From Kiritimatiellales bacterium (lineage in GTDB: Bacteria > Verrucomicrobiota > Kiritimatiellia > Kiritimatiellales > Pontiellaceae), in contig JAUXGY010000004.1 in the NCBI GenBank assembly GCA_030621805.1, positions 1-18,463 of the forward strand: a DNA stretch of 18,463 bases, read 5' to 3'. The position numbers and the translations under genes were made by a program. This document shows positions 13,915 to 18,463 of the stretch, in pieces (positions within the stretch are counted from its first letter, which is position 1; each line of letters starts with the position of its first letter). Under the pieces are notes generated by a model that saw only the letters and a list, made by a program, of their open reading frames with translations, had not been told where the DNA came from and did not search any database.

Positions 13915-14774
13915 AACTTCAAAAAGTTGCAAATAAATCGGTATTGGTAACGGGGTGTTCGTCGGGGATTGGGTTGGCGACGGCGGAGCTGCTGCGATCC
14001 AAGGGCTGGACGGTTTTCCCGACGGCACGGAAGGTAGCGGATCTGGATGCGCTACGGCAAGTAGGGTTCGAGGCGATCAAACTGGATGTGGCGTCGAGCG
14101 AGTCGATCGCGCAGGCGGTGGATCGGGTACTGGCAAAGAACGGAGGAACGCTGGGTGCGGTGGTGAACAATGCCGGCTTCGGTATGCCGGGTGCAATTGA
14201 AGATCTTTCGCGCGATGCCATGCGTTACCAATTCGAAGTGAATCTCTTTGGTCTGCAGGAACTAACCAATCGACTGATCCCTGTTTTTCGAAAACAGGGC
14301 TATGGGCGCATTGTGAATATTAGTTCGGTGGTTGGGCGTTTAAGCCTTCCGTTTATGGGCATCTATTCGGCCTCGAAGTTTGCACTTGAGGCGGTAAGTG
14401 ATGCTTTGCGGGTGGAGCTTTCGCAGGATCAAATCAGTGTGTCGCTGGTGGAACCGGGTCCGATAAAAACCAGCTTTTCCTCCAACTGTGCGGGGCACGG
14501 CGAAGAAAAACTGGATCCGGCGGATTCTAAGTTTGGTGCGGCCTACAGAGACTATTTCAAGAAACGCCGCGACGGTGGAATGTCCGAAGACCGCTTTCGC
14601 CTTCCGCCGGAGGCCGTGGCGAGCAAGATCCTGCATGCGTTGGAGTCACCGCGTCCGAAGATTCGCTATTGCGTGACCCTGCCGGCCTATCTAGGAAGCT
14701 GGGCCGCGCGGTTTGTTCCGGCGATAGTGATTGATCGGTTGATGGTTGGACATGTAAAAAAGCGGTTTGGTTAA
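13911..14774 (+). CDS. Short-chain dehydrogenase/reductase (classical SDR)
   Basis: NAD(P)-dependent oxidoreductase with a Rossmann fold. Classical SDR motifs are complete: TGCSSGIG (14-21, cofactor glycines), NNAGFG (86-91), the active-site Ser in NISSVVGR (136-143), and YSASK (Y152, K156), with N111 completing the tetrad. An Arg after the second strand (TARK, R40) favours NADPH. At 287 aa it is somewhat longer than the core. The C-terminal tail (PKIRYCVTLPAYLGSWAARF) resembles SDRs acting on lipids or steroids, but the substrate cannot be told. It overlaps the deacetylase gene by four bases and is therefore in the same operon. Confidence 0.9.
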   Translation: MKLQKVANKSVLVTGCSSGIGLATAELLRSKGWTVFPTARKVADLDALRQVGFEAIKLDVASSESIAQAVDRVLAKNGGTLGAVVNNAGFGMPGAIEDLSRDAMRYQFEVNLFGLQELTNRLIPVFRKQGYGRIVNISSVVGRLSLPFMGIYSASKFALEAVSDALRVELSQDQISVSLVEPGPIKTSFSSNCAGHGEEKLDPADSKFGAAYRDYFKKRRDGGMSEDRFRLPPEAVASKILHALESPRPKIRYCVTLPAYLGSWAARFVPAIVIDRLMVGHVKKRFG

Positions 14775-14787
14775 TGGAGGATGGAAC

Positions 14788-15336
14788 ATGAATAAATGGA
14801 TGCTGCTCGCTCTTGCAACAGGAATTATTTCGGGATGCTCGTCGGTATCCGTGAATCGGGATTTTGATCGTTCAACGGATTTCTCCACCCTGAAAACATT
14901 CGCATGGAAATATGCGGAGCAACCGCAAACGGGTGATCCGCAGATCGACAACGACTTGAACGACGAACGGATTCGAAATGCAATCAACACAACGCTGGCA
15001 GCCAAGGGTTTTCATTCAGTCGATCCCGCCAAGGCTGATTTCCGGGTGATTTATTTTGTCGAACATCAGCGTAAGCTCAGTTCTGGGTCGATGAGTGTTG
15101 GGATGGGGCGGGGGAGTCATGGACGCTATGGTAGCGTTGGCTACAACACCGGTGTCTCTGAATATGATCAGGCCTCTCTGACGATCGATGTGCTCGACTC
15201 GGCCGAGGAGAAAATGATTTGGCGGGGTGTGGGATCCCGCGCCTCCTATAAAGGATCCAGCCCGGAAAAAACCACCCGGATCATCCATGAAGCGGTAGAG
15301 AAGATCCTGAAAAAGTTCCCGCCTCCATCGAAATAA
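14788..15336 (+). CDS. DUF4136-domain lipoprotein
   Basis: A 182-aa outer-envelope lipoprotein. The signal peptide ends in a clear lipobox, ISGC (C17). The mature part fits the DUF4136 pattern: FSTLKTFAWKYAEQP early, then NDLNDERIRNAINTTLAAKGF and ADFRVIYFVEH, a glycine/serine-rich loop (GSMSVGMGRGSHGRYGSVGY), and a C-terminal LTIDVLDSAEEKMIWRGVGS. The function of this domain is unknown. ATG 14788 has ggagg seven bases upstream. A TTG at 14767 in the same frame overlaps the dehydrogenase end and was not used. It is the last gene of this cluster, ending five bases from the convergent TPR gene, with no terminator visible between them. Confidence 0.85.
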   Translation: MNKWMLLALATGIISGCSSVSVNRDFDRSTDFSTLKTFAWKYAEQPQTGDPQIDNDLNDERIRNAINTTLAAKGFHSVDPAKADFRVIYFVEHQRKLSSGSMSVGMGRGSHGRYGSVGYNTGVSEYDQASLTIDVLDSAEEKMIWRGVGSRASYKGSSPEKTTRIIHEAVEKILKKFPPPSK

Positions 15337-15341
15337 TACGA

Positions 15342-16499
15342 CTATTGTTTGCGGGCATTCGAAATGTATTTCAGCATGGTTTCACCCCGCTCTCGGTCGA
15401 TGAGCTTGAGGGCTTTTGCCTCGTTCTCAGCTTCGTTCCATCGTTTCAGTTTCCCATAGGTCAGCACGAGCATGTAGCGGGCATTCGCATCTTTTGGGTC
15501 CATCTTTAAGGCGGCGGTGTAGGCGCGTGTGGCTTCGGTAAATTTTTTCAATTCGTAGTAGGAGAGTCCCATGTAGTAGTGTGCGGTTACTTGCGTTGGG
15601 TCAGCCTCGATAGCCTTTTCATACTGACGGATGGCCTGAGTATAGTTTTTCGCGGTATGCAGTTTTGATCCGGCGGCGATGTATTGCGCGGCTGCTTCCG
15701 GGTTGGTTTGTCGAGGAGGCTGCCCCATGTTTTCTGAAGGTGTTCTTTTCAATCGAGCAATAGCCTGATTGGCGCTGCTGGCTTGTAAGGCTCCCGCTCC
15801 CGCTTTTTCGAGGTATTTTTGATACCATTCCATTGCACTCGTGCCGTCGTGCCGCCATTGGTCATAGATTACGGCCAGGTTGTAGATGGCCGGGGTGTAG
15901 TCAGGATAGGTGGTTATGATTTGTTTAAGGCGTGCGACAGCGTTGTCGCTGCCGGTGTTTAGATGCAGTTGCGCAAGCGCAAGCGCATTATGCCCCGCGG
16001 GATCCGTAGGATTCTCCTTAAGCCCAATAGCAATCTCTGATGTGGCCTTTTTCCACTCCTTTTGCTGGATGTAGATCAGCCCGGTAAAGCCGTGGGCCAG
16101 GGCATTCCGCGGCTGTTCGCCCATAATTTTTGTAAATTCGAACCGGGCCTGATCCAGTTGTCCCGTGTAGTAGAGCGTCATTCCGCGGTTCAGGTTTGCG
16201 CCGGTCAGCTCTCCGGACAATCGGCAGGATTCGCTGAATTTTTCAACGGACTCTTCTTTTTTGTCGAGGCTCCAAAGAATGATGCCCAGCTGGTTGTTGG
16301 CTAAGGCTCTCTTTTCTTTGTCGGAAAGTTTACGAATCGCCTTTTGCATTTGACCTTGGGCACGCGACAAGTCGCCATGCTGCCATGAGGCCATCGCTTT
16401 GTTGTATTCTTTTTCCCCGCTTCGTTCTCCACATCCGAAAAATAGGGTAAAGAGCAGACAAAGGCCACTTCCGGTAATCAATAGGTTTTTGTTTTTCAT
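15342..16499 (-). CDS. TPR-repeat lipoprotein
   Basis: A 385-aa exported protein with a signal peptide ending in a probable lipobox (LFFGC, C23). It is built almost wholly of tetratricopeptide repeats in two blocks: about 31-235, with repeats around 31-60, 66-95, 101-130, 135-163, 168-198 and 204-231, and 268-365, with repeats around 270-300, 304-334 and 338-365. A Pro/Gln-rich linker (about 252-268, SENMGQPPRQTNP) separates the blocks. Such proteins are usually scaffolds for envelope complexes; no partner is evident here. Its ATG overlaps the stop of the upstream YjbQ-family gene by four bases, so the two form an operon. Confidence 0.85.
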   Translation of the reverse strand: MKNKNLLITGSGLCLLFTLFFGCGERSGEKEYNKAMASWQHGDLSRAQGQMQKAIRKLSDKEKRALANNQLGIILWSLDKKEESVEKFSESCRLSGELTGANLNRGMTLYYTGQLDQARFEFTKIMGEQPRNALAHGFTGLIYIQQKEWKKATSEIAIGLKENPTDPAGHNALALAQLHLNTGSDNAVARLKQIITTYPDYTPAIYNLAVIYDQWRHDGTSAMEWYQKYLEKAGAGALQASSANQAIARLKRTPSENMGQPPRQTNPEAAAQYIAAGSKLHTAKNYTQAIRQYEKAIEADPTQVTAHYYMGLSYYELKKFTEATRAYTAALKMDPKDANARYMLVLTYGKLKRWNEAENEAKALKLIDRERGETMLKYISNARKQ

Positions 16500-16894
16500 T
16501 CCAGATTTATTCCTTTAACCCACACCTGTCGTGTGCGGGGTCCATCAAACTCACACAAAAAGAGGCTCTGCCACGTACCCAGCTGAAGTTGTCCCTTCTC
16601 CACGAAAACCTGGACGGACGAACCCATCATGCTGGCTTTTACGTGCGCCGCCGTGTTGCCTTCGGCATGGCGATAGCCGTTATTCCATGGCACCATCCGG
16701 TCGAAAACCTGTTCCATATCGGCGAGGACATCCGGATCGGCATTCTCATTGATCGTTACGCCCGCTGTTGTATGCGGGATGAAAACCGTGACCACGCCAT
16801 CCGTTAATCCTGCCGCCAGAACCGCGTCGGCCACGGGGCGGTCAATATTCAAGAAATCGGTCCGCGCGCGGGTTTTTACGGTAAAGGGGTTCAT
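16496..16894 (-). CDS. YjbQ/UPF0047 family protein
   Basis: A 132-aa cytoplasmic protein of the YjbQ (UPF0047) family. It carries the characteristic PHTTAGVTINENADPDV (40-56), HAEGNTAAHVKAS (76-88) and GTWQSLFLCEFDGPR (106-120). The conserved histidines (H41, H76, H84) are typical of the family and may bind metal or phosphate. Weak thiamin-phosphate-synthase activity has been reported for some members, but the physiological role is unclear. It has the normal length and is the first gene of a two-gene unit with the TPR lipoprotein. It is transcribed divergently from the CNNM-type gene across a 133-base gap. Confidence 0.88.
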   Translation of the reverse strand: MNPFTVKTRARTDFLNIDRPVADAVLAAGLTDGVVTVFIPHTTAGVTINENADPDVLADMEQVFDRMVPWNNGYRHAEGNTAAHVKASMMGSSVQVFVEKGQLQLGTWQSLFLCEFDGPRTRQVWVKGINLE

Positions 16895-17027
16895 GGAGAG
16901 CCACTTTATCCGAACCTCGTAAATTTTGAAGCGGAAAGTGTCCGTGTGGGGAAAAAAGTGGAGGAAGGCTTCCTTTTCCTAGGTCTTTGCGATGTAATGC
17001 CCAGATCAATAGAGAGGAAGGGGAGAC

Positions 17028-18299
17028 TTGGACATACTGGAGGATCATTTTATCGCGTTGCTTACAATGGTGCTTCTATTGTTATGCTCGGCCTTCTTTT
17101 CGGGAACGGAAACGGCGCTATTTTCGCTGACGCGCGAGCAGGTCAAGCGGGTGCGGGGGCAGGGGCATCAGGTTGAAAAGCTATTGACCCTGCTGGCGGG
17201 CAATCCATCCGGGCTTCTGGTGGCTATTTTGTTCGGCAATATTGTGGCGAATATCTTTTTTTTCAGCATTAGCGTGGTGATTTTCCGCGACGTGGGAATC
17301 CGGTATGGAGCGTACTGGGAGGCCGCTTCCGGCATACTTATGCTTCTGCTGGTGATTCTGGGCGGGGAAATTCTACCCAAGGCTGCCGGGATTTCCTTTG
17401 CCGAGCGGTTGGTACGGATAAATGCTCCGCCGCTGCATGCCTGGTTTCGCTTTATGGGCCCGGTGCGGAGGGTGCTTGAGGTTGTGGTGCGCCACCTCGA
17501 ACCCGCCGGGAATCACGATAGCCAGCTGAGTGCCGGAGAGTTGAAAATGCTGATTGATGTCACCCGGCACGATCCAACCTTCGGAACGCAGGAAAAGGCC
17601 ATCGTAGAAGATATTGTCAACCTTCCCGAGATCCGAGTCCGCGAGCTGATGGTGCCGCGCGTAAAGCAGCTCTTTCGCCGTGTGGAGAGTCCATCGGGGC
17701 AATCCCTTATTGATGCGGCCGAGCGGGAGATGGATTTGATCCCCGTCTACCACGGGGACGAGGATAATATTGCAGGGGTGGTTGAGGTACGTGATCTTTT
17801 TATCAACCCAGACCCCGCGCTTCCGCTAGGTCGGTTCATTAACCCCGTTCGCTTTGTTCCGGAAACCAAACGGGCGGATGAAATGTTGCGCGAGTTTTTG
17901 GCCGAGGGGTTGCGGATGGTCTGTGTGGTGGATGAATACGGCGGGTTGGCCGGTACGGTTTGTCTTGAAGACTTGCTCGAAGAGGTTGTGGGGGAGTTCG
18001 ATGTGCTGGAGGTGCCATCGGTCGAGCAACTGGGCGAAAGCACCTATCGTCTGCAGGGCAGCCTTGGAATTCGTGAATGGCGCAGCCTGTTTGTGGGATT
18101 CCTTCCCGACGAAGTGGTCCGCACGCTTGCGCTGGACACGGTTAGCGGATTAGTGGTTTCGTTGCTGAAAAATATGCCGAAATCGGGGGACGTTGCCCGA
18201 GTTCAGAATCTAAAATTCACGGTTGAACAGGTGCGTTCAAACCGTATCGAATCTGTACTTCTCGAACTTTCGGCGAATAAGGAAGGGGGTGCGGCATGA
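17028..18299 (+). CDS. CNNM/CorC-type membrane protein (DUF21, CBS pair, CorC_HlyC)
   Basis: A 423-aa membrane protein of the hemolysin-C-like / CNNM family, associated with magnesium or other divalent-cation export. The N-terminal DUF21 region (about 8-155) has membrane segments near 9-26, 62-86 and 98-115 with the hallmark motifs FFSGTETALFS (23-33) and GEILPK (113-118). Two CBS domains follow (about 203-325, starting VRELMVPR). The C-terminal transporter-associated domain (about 335-415) begins YRLQGSL. I chose TTG 17028 because gggag lies three bases upstream and it preserves the first hydrophobic segment; the next ATG would cut into that segment. A possible -10 box (tgtaat, 16993-16998) lacks a good -35. 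The stop overlaps the start of a paralogue. Confidence 0.88.
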   Translation: MDILEDHFIALLTMVLLLLCSAFFSGTETALFSLTREQVKRVRGQGHQVEKLLTLLAGNPSGLLVAILFGNIVANIFFFSISVVIFRDVGIRYGAYWEAASGILMLLLVILGGEILPKAAGISFAERLVRINAPPLHAWFRFMGPVRRVLEVVVRHLEPAGNHDSQLSAGELKMLIDVTRHDPTFGTQEKAIVEDIVNLPEIRVRELMVPRVKQLFRRVESPSGQSLIDAAEREMDLIPVYHGDEDNIAGVVEVRDLFINPDPALPLGRFINPVRFVPETKRADEMLREFLAEGLRMVCVVDEYGGLAGTVCLEDLLEEVVGEFDVLEVPSVEQLGESTYRLQGSLGIREWRSLFVGFLPDEVVRTLALDTVSGLVVSLLKNMPKSGDVARVQNLKFTVEQVRSNRIESVLLELSANKEGGAA

Positions 18300-18463
18300 A
18301 TCTGACCTTCGTACTTTCCGTTCTGGTGGCCTTCCTCTTTTCAGCCCTGTTTTCAGGAGTGGAAACCGGAAGCTACATGATCAACCGTATCCGCCTGCGC
18401 CATCGCGAGATGGAGCGGAGTCCATCGGCGGTGACCCTTTCGCAACTATTGCGCAACCCGCTG
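18296..18463 (+). CDS. Second CNNM/DUF21 membrane protein, partial (runs off the window)
   Basis: Starts inside the stop of the previous gene (atga overlap). It is open through the last base of the window, giving 56 residues. The visible part begins with a hydrophobic helix followed by ALFSGVETGSYMINRIRLR, the same DUF21 signature as FFSGTETALFSLTREQVKR in the preceding paralogue. The family assignment is therefore good, but nothing can be said about its CBS or C-terminal domains. The two products may form a heteromeric transporter. Confidence 0.8.
   Translation, partial: MNLTFVLSVLVAFLFSALFSGVETGSYMINRIRLRHREMERSPSAVTLSQLLRNPL

Noticed and set aside
16960..16980. ggaaggcttcc palindrome as a terminator in the yjbQ-CNNM gap
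   Set aside because: The self-complementary word leaves no loop, and both flanking genes are transcribed away from it, so there is nothing to terminate.

Overview
The window is a bacterial chromosome segment with dense, mostly housekeeping gene content. The best guess is a PVC-superphylum organism, perhaps Kiritimatiellota or Verrucomicrobia-like. The basis is gene style and the nusB/ftsY placement inside a riboflavin operon. No 16S or other decisive marker is present, so this placement is an inference.

Left end (1-3094): a decayed IS256-family (mutator-type) insertion sequence with about 37-bp terminal inverted repeats. Its transposase is broken by a stop plus frameshift exactly at the codon for the third catalytic acidic residue. 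Its right end lies about 20 bp from a secreted M28-type metallopeptidase gene. After the peptidase comes a gene-free stretch that hides what looks like the 3' end (domains V and VI) of a group II intron with no recognisable reverse transcriptase.

Middle left (3095-7236): a long (631 aa) PurF-like glutamine amidotransferase/phosphoribosyltransferase runs convergently, with interlocking stop codons, against a 749-aa protein that joins a protein-kinase-like N-terminal half to a multi-pass membrane C-terminal half. I do not recognise the latter as a characterised family, and it is the best candidate for undescribed biology here.

Centre (7336-12647): an FMN-riboswitch-controlled riboflavin operon, with promoter, FMN aptamer and intrinsic terminator, then ribBA-ribH-nusB-ftsY-ribD-ribE. 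Every enzyme needed to go from GTP and ribulose-5-phosphate to riboflavin is present except the dephosphorylation step. The antitermination factor NusB and the SRP receptor FtsY sit in the middle. Three intergenic gaps (ribBA/ribH, nusB/ftsY, ftsY/ribD) each carry a different inverted repeat; the first is a perfect 24-bp palindrome.

Right of centre (12648-15336): a 270-bp region with nested inverted repeats and a doubtful small minus-strand gene. A tightly packed plus-strand cluster follows: a HigA-like N-terminal domain protein without a helix-turn-helix, a divergent polysaccharide deacetylase (YibQ type), a short-chain dehydrogenase and a DUF4136 lipoprotein.

Right end (15342-18463): a minus-strand pair (YjbQ family, then a TPR lipoprotein) and, divergently, two tandem CNNM/CorC-type membrane proteins with overlapping start and stop. 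The second runs off the window.
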